Source: Macrophomina tecta (lineage: Eukaryota; Ascomycota; Dothideomycetes; Botryosphaeriales; Botryosphaeriaceae). Taken from it: 64,000 nt of DNA. Under the pieces are notes generated by a model. It had not been told where the DNA came from, ran no database searches, and worked only from the letters and a program-made list of their open reading frames with translations. Every line of letters starts with the position of its first letter. Positions within the stretch are counted from its first letter, which is position 1. Shown here in pieces: positions 45,962-57,071 of this stretch. A program made the translations under genes and the position numbers. The DNA lies in NCBI GenBank assembly GCA_024180945.1, contig JAKSGN010000005.1:1364001-1428000 (forward strand). Reading direction: 5' to 3'.

Positions 45962-47290
45962 CTAATCAATAGAAAATCTCTTTGATTTCAGGATATCCAT
46001 GGTCGACGCGTTCATCCTTAATAGGTTATCAAGACGGTACGAATCCTCCTCATCTTGCAACTTCTGGAGGCCCTCCTGCCGCTGGAAGATGGGCTTGAGG
46101 CCGTGGTTGAAGTTGATCATGCACTGGATGGCGTTGCCGAAGGTGGCGGCCACGAACAGGAACGCGACCAGCGCGAACAGGAGCATCTCGCCCTTCAGCA
46201 GCGTGTTGGAGCGGTCGCTGCCATTGACCATGACAACGAACCGGCTGGCGACGTAGCCGGCGGCGGTGAAGAAGAGGAGCTGTGTGCGAAGGTGTTAAAA
46301 AAAAAAAAAAAAAAAAAAGAAGGCTGGGTGGGAAATTTTCGTTGTACGGAAGTTGGGGCCGGTACTTACGATCACAACGGCCATGCCGAATTTATTTTCC
46401 TTGCGGGCGGAGTACACGGCTAGGGAGATCTGCAGCAGGGCGGCGGGGATGAGCGCCATGACGATGGCGAACTCGGGCATGGCGTAGTGCACGTTGATGA
46501 CGCCGTAGAGCACGAGGAAGGCGATGAAGAAGTAGACGCCAAGCTTCATCAACACCAGGAAGACCTGGGCGGCACGTGTGAGCAAAGACGAGAAAGGAAG
46601 AGGTGGGAGATAGATGGCAACATTTGTCTTACTTGGTAAGCGAGATATCTCCTCCTCAGATCCACATTGGCGCTGACATGCTTGTAGATTTCCCAGGCGA
46701 AGTCGCGGTGCAGCTTGAATGCGAGGCCGCACATGCTGAGGGTGCTAACGCCGACCCAGACGATGGAGGTGATGATGGCGGGCTCGACGACGTCCCAGTA
46801 GGAGAAGTCGGGCTTGACGAGGCCATTGGCGGCGGTGAGCAGCTCTTCGGCCGTCTCGCTCGTCTGGTCGTAGCGCATGACGTTAACGCCGAAGAGACAG
46901 GCGTTGCAGACGCACAGCGCGAACAGCTGGATGTTGTTCTTCGCGCTGACCGCGTCCGTCGTCAGCAGCAGCAGCCACCAGCACCCGAACACGAACAGCC
47001 CGACGTTCAGCGGGATCGTGTACGCCCGCGTCATGTCGTACGCGCTGGGGTTCACCCAGCGCTGGTAGCGGAGGAGCATGAAGCTGTTGTGTGTTTAGCC
47101 ACGCCCGTAAGTCAGTGCCCGACCCCGTCTCCAATTCAACACAAGCAAATAACCCCCCTTCCAGAAACCAATTGGGCGCTTTGACGGGAATAAAAAGGAA
47201 AACTCACACTTCCAGAATAGTGATTACCACGGCCTGCGCGCCGACGGTCCCGAGGAAGCCGAACTCCCACAGCGACCGCGGCTTGTACAT
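45962..47290 (-). CDS. Multi-pass membrane protein, UPF0658 Golgi membrane protein-like
   Basis: A 348-aa protein from exons 47290-47208, 47083-46633, 46564-46370 and 46279-45962. It starts MYKPRSLWEFGFLGTVGAQA, and about seven to eight hydrophobic segments follow, for example TIPLNVGLFVFGCWWLLLL, VFLVLMKLGVYFFIAFLVLY, VMALIPAALLQISLAV and EMLLFALVAFLFVAATFG. Charged loops include VDLRRRYLAYQ. The C-terminal tail is polar and cytosolic-looking. The layout and the N-terminus recall the UPF0658 Golgi family known from fission yeast. No function is established for the family that I can state. The last intron (46280-46369) contains a 20-odd-base A-tract on the plus strand. Confidence 0.65.
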
Positions 47291-48102
47291 GATTTGTTAA
47301 ACGACTTTGGCGAGGTAAGGGCTTTTCCTCTCCTCCTGGCGATGTTTGCGAAGCGGTGGGAGAGGGTTAACCTCGCAAAAGGGCCTGGAACAATGTGGAA
47401 TTACATACCGTGCACCAGCCTTAAACTATTTACATGTGGATCAGGGACAAGTCCGCATGTGGGGCGGGAACACGAATGTGGCGTTGACTGACGCGCCGCC
47501 TTGCCGAGTCAGCCCCTTTTATTTTTAAACTATTTCCTCTGCATTCCCTTCAAACCATAAACAAGGAAAAAAACGATACGATAAAACGGACGAGGCCCTC
47601 ATCTGGTCCTGGAGCCCTGACGACGCGGGAGGCGAAGCCCCTCCCGGCATTTCACGAGCTTCCTTCCACGAGATGACCTTCACATTTCGGAGTTTCTCGC
47701 TCGGAAGGACATCCCTACCATGCACAGCTCGCTTCCAAATTTAGCAGGCAAGGGTTTGTACGATATCTCATTTGCTATTCGTATCTAAGGCTGCAGTAGT
47801 ACACTCACACCTGTCGAAAATGCGCCGAAGTACGTTGTTCTTCACTAAAAGTGCTGTCACCGTTGTCGATCGACCAAGGTTCCTGTTGACGTTCCGCAGC
47901 AATGCGTCGATGAAAAGAACACCCCTCGATGCAACTGGACCAAGCGCCCAGCGAATACCAAAAAGGAGAAAAAGCCAAATTGACCGTTTCATATATGCTC
48001 AACGCCGCATGAATGGACCACGAGCGATGCAATCGAGATATTTTTTTTCCCAGTGTTTCGTCAAGTCATAAACAGATCCGTCTCCGCTCCCGCCAGCGCC
48101 GT
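47291..48102. other. Intergenic region, no supported gene
   Basis: The region upstream of the membrane-protein gene and downstream of the D-lactate dehydrogenase gene. No motif or RNA gene was recognised. Confidence 0.5.
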
Positions 48103-50034
48103 TCAGTGATCCATGATTTTCCCGGGGTTCAGCAGCCAATGAGGGTCAAGAGCGCGCTTAATACTCTTCATGACCTCGACCGTCTCCGGGCCGAGTTCTT
48201 TTAGCAACGATGCCTTCTTGCCGAGTCCAATGGAGTGCTGGGGGGGTGATCGTCAGCCGATTGTTCCGTCCACCAAGGGGATGATGTCGATGCGCCTTAC
48301 CTCGCCGGTACAAGTTCCGTCCATTTCCAGGGCCCGGTCCACCATCCGGTACACGCAGTTCTTCACGGCCTCATACTCCTTGGGATCGTTCTTGTTGTAC
48401 AGGATGCTCTCGTGGAAGTTACCATCACCGATGTGGCCCAGAATGCTGGCGAAGAGACCAAGGTCATCCATCTCCTTCTTAGACACCTCTGAGCTCCGCG
48501 TCAGTGAGTCAAAACAAAAACCGTCATCTCACCACAGGACTCACCGATAATATCCGGCAACCTCGACAGTGGGACAGCCACGTCCGTCGACCACACATCC
48601 AGATCCCCTTCCCTAAGCGCCAGCATACTCCACAACGCCTCCTTCCTCGCCGACCACAGCTCCTTCATATCCGCCGGATCGGTTGTAAATTCGAACTTTC
48701 CCGCCTTGTGCCCCTGCGCAATCGCCTTGACCAGCTTAATATTCTCCTGCACGCCGGCCTTCGTGCCCGAGAATTTGAAAAACATAGTCGGCGCCTCCTT
48801 CCACGTGCGCTTGGTTGCCTTGACCCTATTAATCACGCTCATCTGCACCTCGTCCATAATCTCCATCGCCGCGACCGGCACGCCCGCGCGCATAATCTGC
48901 GATGCGGCCGCGGCCGCATCCCTGATGCTCGGGAACGGCACGACGGCAACGCTCGTCTCCTGCGGGATGACGGTCAGCTTGAGCGTGATCTCGGTTACGA
49001 TGCCCAACGTCCCCTCCGAGCCGATGAATAAGTTCGTCAGATTGTAGCCCGCGGACGTCTTGCGCGGGCGGCGGCGCGTCTTGATGACGCTGCCGTCGGC
49101 CAGCACGACGGTCAGGTTGACGACCCACTCCTTCATCGTGCCGTACCTGACGGCGTTCGTGCCGCTGCAGCTCGTGCCGACCATGCCGCCGATTTTGGCG
49201 CTTGGGCCCGGGTCCACTGGGAAGAAGAGGCCGGAGTCTTTGATGCGCTCGTTGAGCTCCATCCAGGGGACGGCGGGCTGCACGACGACGTCCATGTCGT
49301 CGGCGTGCAGCGCAAGAATTGCGTCCATGTGCGCGAAGTCGATGCTCATGCCGCCGAAGGGCGCGGCGAAGTTGGCCTCGAGGGATGACCCGCCTGAGTA
49401 AGGGATCATCGGGATCTTGTATTTGTGGCACGTCGCAGCGATCTGCGAGACTTGCTCGGTGCTGCGCGGGTAGGCGACGGCGACGGGGAGGGTATCGATG
49501 TTGATCGAAGACCATTCGGAGTAGCCGTGGGCGCGCAAGTCGTCGTCGTCCGTGCTGATGGCGTCGTCGCCGAAGAGAGCGCGGAGTTCGGCGATGGCCT
49601 GGGGAATTTGGGGTTAGCGGGTGCGTTGGTGGTGTGTCTGGAGGGATGTGGGCGAGCTTTTGTGAGAAAAGACGGGAATGGAGAGAAGGCCAAAAAGCAG
49701 AGAGGGACGTTTTCACGGGTCATGTGTTTTGGCAGAGGTACATGTGGTTTACCTTTTCCATCTGCTTCTGTGAAGCATAGACAGGTTTGCTCGCTCCGGA
49801 CTTGAACGCATTGAGGGCACCGGTGTCGTAGACGCCATACAGGTAGGTCAAGGCGCCAGTGAAGGTCGAGAATAGTATCACACGGCCAGTGGTCCAGAAG
49901 GCGGGCTGGCTTGCTTTCACGGCATTCCTCAGGCCTTGCGCGGAGCTCTTTCTCGTCTGCAAGACCACGCCATTCGGAGTAAATGAGGGCACAGAGCGCG
50001 CAAGAGGCCTCAGTTGTCTAGCAGCGCGGAACAT
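48103..50034 (-). CDS. DLD1: D-lactate dehydrogenase (cytochrome c), mitochondrial
   Basis: An FAD enzyme of 552 aa that oxidises D-lactate to pyruvate and passes electrons to cytochrome c at the inner mitochondrial membrane. Exons are 50034-49753, 49598-48545, 48488-48301 and 48237-48103. Seen: an Arg-rich amphipathic N-terminus (MFRAARQLRPLARSVPSF) fitting a mitochondrial presequence, then a single hydrophobic segment (VILFSTFTGALTYLYGVY), the FAD-binding PCMH domain with YSGGSSLEANFA and GTSCSGTNAVRYGTMKEW, LFIGSEGTLGIVTEITLKL, and the C-terminal cap with HIGDGNFH (metal-binding His) and LDPHWLLNPGKI. Length and motif order are standard for fungal Dld1. It is divergent from folylpolyglutamate synthase over 1.6 kb. 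Confidence 0.92.
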
Positions 50035-51657
50035 GGCGAAAGAGGGAAGATCAGGCACGCACGCGCAAGCGGCGATGGCAGTGGCGGCGCGGTGGCTTAT
50101 AAGGGAGCCAGATGGCCGTCATGGCAAAGACAGCCGGCAGCTAGCGGCTAGCTGGACCTGTCAGACTGAGGCAAATGGGGCTTGCTCACTAACAACAGGT
50201 GGGGCGTCCGTTTTTTCGCGCGCGGTCCTTCGCAGGGCCAGCGGGGAATTGTGTGATAGTGGGCTGTGTCATCATCAGCGGCGGTCCACGATGAGCTTGC
50301 CGGATCGCCAGGCCGGGGGCCATGGGACGCGCATGCTGCAGGAGGCAAGCTTCGCGGTTATAGCGGTTCTCTGCCGCACCATTGGCCAGTGAGGATGCAG
50401 GTTTGCTCGCTCGACTGGACGTTGCGCCGAGGGAAAGCGAGCGGGCTGCATGATCAGCTGCAGGGGCCATCGTTGTCTGGCAGATTGCGGGGAAGGTGCA
50501 CAAAGACGTGAGCCTCGCATTCGACGCACGTAAATTGGACGGCCTCCATCGCGCGCGGTCTGTGGCTGTCGCGTGACGGGGCTGGCTGAGGCGCCTTGGG
50601 GTCGGAGCTGGATGCCGGCCATCAGCAGGATCGAAGGACGCCGAGGGCAGCAGAGGAGTGCGGCGGCGGCAGGCCGGGGGCCGGGGGCCTGCGGCGGAAT
50701 GCCGCCCTCGGGCACGATCAGATTGCGGCTATGGCAGCCAGAACCCGAGGCCGGAAATAGGGCCGCGCCGCTGAAGGCCCACTGCTATCCGCCGCTGCTG
50801 ATAACCCCCCAGCTGTGCTCTATCCGTCTCCATAATGGCGTGCGCGGCAAATTTTCCAGACAGCACCCGCCGCCTTCTTTCAGCTTCTGACGGAGCCGTC
50901 AGCACGCTCTGGGCCCCGGACCGCAATGCTCAATATTTCCCCCCAGCAGCTCGCGTGGGGTTAAGCAGTCAGCACGTGGGGCACAAAATGCTTCGAAACG
51001 AGATGGCCGGTGAAGGAAGTGTCTTGTGACCGGGGCTGGCTGCGACGGATCTCGATGCCGTTTTCTAGAGGCCGGAGACTGCAAAGGGTTCCCCCAGTGC
51101 GTCAATTATCCCTCCGTCTGCTCCATGGCCCGCTTTGGGGAGCAACAGACTCAGGGCCTCTCCGGTCGACAAGGCGACAGGCAAGACTGTGCCGAAGCTG
51201 CGTTATCGATAAAGCCCGGCAGTGACGAAGAGGGCGTTGCAGTTCACGGAGCAGTCGCCGACGTCCGATACCACCGAAAACAGCTCGTGGGAACGCCGTA
51301 GCCAGGGGCACATGTCAGCTCTGCTCGTGGTGGCTTCTGTGTTCCTTTTCGCGCTGCATGAAATAGTGCATGCTTGCTTTTGCTGCTGCTGTCCCGCCAC
51401 CGCCATCCATGTCATCATTGCGATGTCGGCTGCGCGGCTGAGCGCTGGGTGCACGCGGCGGGGATGACGGTGCATGAATAGGATCCGCGTCGGCCACGGC
51501 TAATTTCTATGCAGTCAGGAAGCATTGGGGGAACAGAAAGCACGCGTCCGCGCAGTCTCAACACGTGTCAGGGTTCAGAAAAGTCGCCGAGAATGCGAGT
51601 CATTCGCCTGCTCTTTTTCCACTCCCTCCGCACCGCTGCATCCCCACCGCAACCCTC
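50035..51657. other. Long divergent intergenic region DLD1 / FPGS
   Basis: 1.6 kb of GC-rich DNA with many random open frames on both strands. None has a motif or a plausible splice pattern. It should contain both promoters. No repeat or RNA gene was recognised. Confidence 0.5.
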
Positions 51658-53362
51658 ATGCTCATAAGCCTGGCACGGTCCTGGGCCACCACCCTCGCCC
51701 GGAACCCACGCCGCTTCACCACTGCTGCCGTGATGGCGCGCGACTACAATGTGCGTCTCATGGAGCCCTCCGCAGCCACCCCCAACTAATGCTTCGCAGG
51801 CCGCAGTCACTGCGCTCAACACGCTGCAGAGCAACTTCTCCATTGTCGACGCCATCCGCAAGTCCGGCCGCGGCATGAACAAGAATGCCATTCCCGAGAT
51901 GATTGAGTGGTTCCAGAAGGCCGGCTACGAGGTGTGCGGCTCCCCGTCCACCCACCATCCGCCTCTCCACCGCTGACCGAGTCTCCATTACCAGCCCTCC
52001 GACTTCGACCGGTTGAAGCCCATCCACATTGCCGGCACCAAGGGCAAAGGCTCAACAAGCGCCTTTGTTTCCTCTATCCTCGCCCAGTATCAGGCCTCCT
52101 CCGAGCCCGCCCCCAAGAAGATCGGCCTATACACCTCGCCGCACCTGAAATCGGTCCGCGAGCGCATCCAAATCAACAACACCCCGCTGAGCGAGGAGTC
52201 CTTCGCCAGGTACTTTTTCGAGATCTGGGACAGGCTGGAGGATGCTGCACGCAAGGAAGGCCAGGACCCGGCCGCCCCGGGCACGAAACCGGTCTACTTC
52301 CGCTTCTTAACCATCATGGCCCTGCACGCTTACCTGCGCGAAGGCGTCGACACGGCCGTCATCGAGTGTGGCATCGGCGGCGAGCACGACAGCACCAACA
52401 TCATCGTCCACCCCACCGTCACCGCCGTCACCAGCCTCGGCATCGACCACGTCGCCATGCTGGGCAACACCCTGCCCGAGATCGCCTGGCACAAAGCCGG
52501 CATCTTCAAGCCCGGCGCCGCCGCTCTATCCGTCCCCCAAAGCCCCGAGGCCATGACCGTCTTGCGCGAGCGCGCTGCCGAGAAGGGTGCCGAACTGATT
52601 GAGGTCGCGCGGCACCCAGAAATCGACGGCATCCGCCTCGGACTGGCCGCCGACTTCCAGAAGACCAATGCCAGCCTGGCCATCGCCATCGCGGCCTCGC
52701 ACCTGCGCGCCCTGGGCAACGCGAAAATGCCCGCGCCCACAGCCCTCAACACCTGGCCCCTCCCGTCCGAGTTCCGCGCCGGTCTCGAAAGCGTGCGCTG
52801 GCCCGGCCGCTGCGAGATCCGCCGCGAGGACCGGGTCGCCTGGCACATAGACGGCGCGCACACGCTCGACAGCATCGAGGTCGCTGGCCGCTGGTTCGCC
52901 TCTGAGATTGCGAGCAGCGCGTCTACCCCGCCCTCACCAACCTCCCAACCACGCATCCTCATCTTCAACCAGCAAACCCGTGACGCCGCCGCCCTGGCCA
53001 GAGCCCTCCACGCCGCCCTGCAGGCCGGTCTGGATGCGCAGAAGCCCTTCACACACGCGGTTTTCACCACTAACTTGACCTTCCAGGAGACGGGCTACAA
53101 GCCTGACCTGGTCAGCGTGAATACGAATGCGGATGATGTTGAGAAGCTGGCCGTGCAGGACGCCCTGGCACGGACATGGCAAGACATTGATCCACAGACT
53201 GAGGTTAAGGTCGTGCGGACGATTGAGGAGGCAGTGGCGTACGCAAGGGGAGTTGCTGCGAAGGCGGAGGGGTTGGAGGAAGGGAATCAAGTTATGGTGT
53301 TGGTGACGGGGAGCTTGCACCTGGTGGGTGGGGTTTTGGAGGTTTTGGATAGTGGGAAATAG
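51658..53362 (+). CDS. MET7: Folylpolyglutamate synthase, with candidate mitochondrial and cytosolic starts
   Basis: Adds glutamates to folates, needed for folate retention, one-carbon metabolism and methionine synthesis. The protein is 530 aa from exons 51658-51750, 51800-51931 and 51995-53362. Seen: the P-loop IAGTKGKGSTSAFV, YTSPHLKSVRERIQIN, the VIECGIGGEHDSTNII loop, LGIDHVAMLGNTLPEIAWHK and HIDGAHTLDSI. Exon 1 begins MLISLARSWATTLARNPRRF, a likely mitochondrial signal, and a second in-frame Met (MARDYN) at 51733 could start a cytosolic form, as known for FPGS in other eukaryotes. The C-terminus VTGSLHLVGGVLEVL is typical. Confidence 0.92.
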
Positions 53363-54038
53363 AGAACGTGTACCGTTGGCGGAAGACATAGTGGAGATTG
53401 AACACAAGAGTGGCTCGATATAAGAGTGCCTGGATCGTTCTACACACTGGGTTTGTGGTACAAAGGGGATATAGAGGCATAAATTCATTTGGCTGCAAGG
53501 CCTTTCTTTGTTCTAGATTTTGCTCAGTAGTTTTGATGTTCGCTTTGATCGAAACGCTGACAAGCTCCGTGCAGATAATCTCACTTCCCCAACATGGCAT
53601 CCGGTTTCTTCAGAATTATATTCAAAGAAGTAATACTGTGATGGTGCACGAGTAATTAACGAGCTTGACTCAATTTCACTGATGTAGAACTGGATTCCAA
53701 CGTTGGTCAACGCGATAGTGACTTTGCCCCTTTCCAAGGTAAAACGTATGGCACGTCGAAGTAGCAATATCGTGCATGTTTTCTTACACAATTATGCTGT
53801 TTACAGTGACATCAGGCTCAGAAAAAAGTTTCCGGCCTGTACATAAAGCGGTAATAGATACAAAAAAAAACCCGTCACGGCTCAGGGGCTCACCCAAATA
53901 CCTTTTGTTATATACCCTGGACTCAGACACGAGTCCCTAGTCAAAGTTATGATGCCGGGGCGGTAAGAGCTACATCGAAGGCCCATTTGCCACGTCTTTT
54001 GACGACTGGAACCCGCAAAACAAAAGAGAAAAAGATAT
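53363..54038. other. AT-rich intergenic region, no supported gene
   Basis: Downstream of FPGS the base composition shifts to AT-rich. Only short motif-free frames are present. Confidence 0.5.
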
Positions 54039-54150
54039 TGACGAGGGTGGGACTCGAACCCACGAGGATTGCTCCACTAGTAGATCCTTTTCGGAACTCT
54101 GGATTCCAGATGTCCTGAAACTAGCGCCATAACCACTCGGCCACCTCGCC
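54039..54150 (-). tRNA. tRNA-Leu(CAG) with intron
   Basis: On the minus strand the acceptor stem GGCGAGG pairs with CCTCGTC (one G-T pair) and is followed by discriminator A. The A box reads TGGCCGAGTGGTTATGGCG and the T arm GTGGGTTCGAGTCCCAC carries the B box. The anticodon stem CTAGT/ACTAG encloses TT-CAG-G followed by an intron of about 31 nt. A long variable arm (type II) and the CAG anticodon give Leu. The exact intron ends are approximate. Confidence 0.88.
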
Positions 54151-54542
54151 GGAGGAGCCTACAAGTCTCTATTGGATGTGGAATTATCCAATTGTTGGTA
54201 GAGCAATTGGAAACAAAATATATATCTTCAGTCAGTGGACAACAACTAGGTCTCCAAAAACGTCCTCCCTTTTCAGAGTGGCTAAGTCAGCCTGCTTTAG
54301 AAGTGCAAGAATGTTTTTCGTAAGTGGTTTACTGTACTATTAAGCATAATTCCTTACTTTAGGTAAAGGGGAGTAAATTCTTTACGTCAATAATACTAAC
54401 TAATTATTGGAATGGAGCAAAGGGACGGAACTCGTCCAGTTACTCTATATTGCTAGGGAGCCTCTTATACCCCCACCCCCTGATGTTAGGGTTGGTGGAA
54501 CTGACGCATATATCTAACACTTATAATTCTACGGTCAGCGGT

Positions 54543-54777
54543 TTATCTCATTCTAAGAACGTAGCGTAACAACGTAGAAATCATTTTGTATATTCGAAAA
54601 GGTTCTAAGATTGTTACAGCGCGGCGACCTTGTTGGGTTTCAGTCGTTGCTGCAAAGCCATTCGGCCAACCTCCCACCGACTGCGAGTAGCTAGTCAGTC
54701 GACAAAAGGTACAGCAATAACCAGCCTGGTGGCTGGTTTGCCCTAACAACTCTATATACAGAGGCGTGTCCGTAACA
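54543..54777 (-). mobile_element. Candidate solo-LTR relic, copy A
   Basis: Read on the minus strand it begins TGTTACGGACACGCC at 54777 and contains GCTGTACCTTTT and GGTTGGCCGAATGGC, which recur in copy B. The TGTTACG start is usual for fungal LTRs. The far end is uncertain and could extend to about 54370, where a TATAAGAGGCTCCC-like stretch lies. No internal coding domain is seen. Confidence 0.45.
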
Positions 54778-55508
54778 GAGATAAGGTGCTCCCGACGAGG
54801 AGTCTAGTAGGTAATTTTCCACGGAACGGGGTATAAAGTCCCACACTATAGAGTAAGATATATCTGTTGATAAATCATATGCCCTCTAGTCGTAGTGTGT
54901 AAATTTCTGTCTTTGAGTGATGGTGTAAAACAGCTTCTCTTTACTTTTTAACCTGATGTCCTTTACGCTTTCTCTAGAAAACTCGTACGATATATTACTA
55001 GACATTGCTCTGAATAGGAACCAAAATATCCAACCAAAGGATGAATGTACTTCGCGGGGTTTATGAGAGTGCTTAAGATGTGATGTAGATTATTAGAGCT
55101 TTCCAGATGTCTTTCGGGGCTGATGCAATGTGGAGAGGCTTCAGATCCATTAATTCTACATTCGTTTTAGCAAGACTGCATAATGGTTATCGCCTACATA
55201 CATGCTTATTTGTCAGGAATAATAGGTGTAATGCCATGGTTATGTACGTTACCCTTTGTTAATCAAGCAGGATCTCTTGCAGAGACAATCCATCACTACT
55301 GTTATGGTGAATTGACTCCAGATCTCCAGATAATCCACCTTCTCGGACAAAATCATTCGTGTGCCTGACAATTTGCAGAATCAGACGCTCTAGATTGCCA
55401 TCAGGTTGTGGGTGTGGCCTTGAGTCCTGCTTAGTTTCGGGGGACCTGGAATATACCATTGAGAATCCTTTCAAATTGGAATATATAGTGACTGCACGGA
55501 AGGCATCC

Positions 55509-55780
55509 TGTTACGAACCTTCCGGTGTATAGAGTTGTTGGGGAATTATCAACCACAAAATCGATCATTGCTGTACCTTTTACCGACGGGCAGTCGATGG
55601 AAAGGTTGGCCGAATGGCATTACAGCACCGACTGAAATCCAGCACGGCCGGATCGTTGTAACTCGGCCAAGATACCTGCATCAGATCGGTGCATATCTAC
55701 GTATGATATGCATCCTCAGCAGGAATGTTCGCAAGGTGCTTACCAACACGATCTTACAGAAGCTACGACAAGCAGTGTGA
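55509..55780 (+). mobile_element. Candidate solo-LTR relic, copy B (inverted relative to A)
   Basis: Starts TGTTACGAACC at 55509 and aligns with copy A through TAGAGTTGTT, GCTGTACCTTTT, GGTTGGCCGAATGGC and a final GTTGTAAC. Many differences are transitions, as expected after RIP. The right end is approximate. Confidence 0.45.
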
Positions 55781-55913
55781 GGCCTGAAGATATCTCGAGA
55801 CCATTTTATTGACCACTACCCAAGCTCCGCTTAATGCTTGGTGTCCCTGTCTCCTAGCAGCAGTGTTTGTCCCTGGGTCGCGGGGAGTGCTAGGCAGTGT
55901 TCAAACGCCCCGC

Positions 55914-55957
55914 AAAAAAAAAAAAAAAAAGAAAAAAAAGAAAAAAAGAAAAAAACA
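55914..55957 (+). repeat. A-rich low-complexity tract
   Basis: About 40 bases almost entirely A with scattered G, ending before an ordinary-looking sequence that leads to the second tRNA gene. Confidence 0.7.
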
Positions 55958-56227
55958 CCCCTTCATCAACTCCGCTTCCCCTCTCCTGTACAGCGTTCCA
56001 AATCAGTGCCCACATACATTCTACCCACACCACCGCATACATGCACTTCCCGTCAGCTGTCAACTACCCGGCCAAGCCATTTTCCCATCCAGTACTCTCA
56101 TTCTGCCTCAAGCTTTATGGTGTTCCACCGAGCCTCGCTTACCGCCGCCTTGCCCTCTCGTCCCCTCCCGCCCCCACCGGGCAAAACGCAAAGCTCCACA
56201 ACAGCCTGGACAAAGGCAAAAAGATAT

Positions 56228-56335
56228 TGACAACGATGGGACTCGAACCCATGCGGATTGCTCCAGTAGAATGCAGACTGCTTGAAGCAGCCAAGAGACT
56301 TGAGTCTACCGCCATAACCACTCGGCCACGTTGCC
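56228..56335 (-). tRNA. tRNA-Leu(CAA) with intron
   Basis: Minus strand: acceptor stem GGCAACG pairs with CGTTGTC (one G-T pair), then discriminator A. The A box is TGGCCGAGTGGTTATGGCG and the T arm ATGGGTTCGAGTCCCAT. The anticodon stem GTAGA/TCTAC surrounds CT-CAA-G followed by an intron of about 27 nt. It is a type II tRNA with a long variable arm, hence Leu (UUG codons). Confidence 0.88.
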
Positions 56336-57071
56336 TGGTCAAGAAACTCGCTGTTTTCCTTGATTGTTGAATAAGCAGCTTGGCAAGATAATTTATATAG
56401 CGTAGGCTCATTAAATGTTAGGGGATGCGATAGTCACGCAGTATTCTCCGAGTAATGAAAGGAGGGCGGCGGAAGCGGGCCGAGGTGGTATCTTTATTGG
56501 TAGAGTTTGGAGCTGGCGAAACTGCTTGTTTGTCTCCGAGCTTCCCAGTAAAAGAAGCTGGTGAGACGCGTCGAGAGTTTTGCTGGACCGGATCCTGGTC
56601 GGTGGCTAGCTATACAGCGACGGAGACCATGACTTAGCCCCGATACACCGCAGTGCGTGATCTTGCTCGCGCGTACTATCATTCACTTGTCTATCCATTC
56701 CTGCACGAAACATGCTCAGCACGGACACGGATGCGGGGAGGGCGGCGGTGGAAAAAGGGCGGCCGAAATCGGGAGGGGCAAGGCGTCCATTCCCCGCCTC
56801 CGGCGGCGGCGGCAGCGGCAGGAAAAATGAATTTCTGAGCTGAGGAGTCATGCAACAGACCAGCCAACACGGTGCATGACCCTAGCAACCAGCAGGCGAT
56901 GACTGGTGCTCGTCAATTGACCTCCGCCTAAAAACAACCTCACCACCACCACCACCACCACCACCACCACCACCACCACCACGACGTCCACAATCCCTCC
57001 TTTTCCTATCCCACCACCAACCTCCCCCCCTCCCCCACAACCAATCGACCCCAATTGAAGCAGTAGCAACC
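56336..57071. other. SerC upstream region
   Basis: 736 bp between the tRNA gene and phosphoserine aminotransferase. No gene is supported. It holds the CAC microsatellite listed separately just before the start codon. Confidence 0.5.
56941..56982 (+). repeat. (CAC)14 microsatellite in the 5' leader of SerC
   Basis: Fourteen uninterrupted CAC units end 89 bp before the ATG at 57072, probably inside the transcribed leader. Confidence 0.9.

Larger units (their letters stand above)
54151..56227. other. AT-rich island between two tRNA-Leu genes
   Basis: 2.1 kb with many stops in all frames, consistent with repeat-induced decay. It contains two inverted, diverged repeat copies (described separately) and an A-rich tract at about 55914-55957. 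No intact gene is present. Confidence 0.6.

Noticed and set aside
54543..55780. Small similar proteins encoded by the two inverted copies
   Set aside because: The similarity is at DNA level between repeat copies; frames are short and start or stop at random, so they are not genes.
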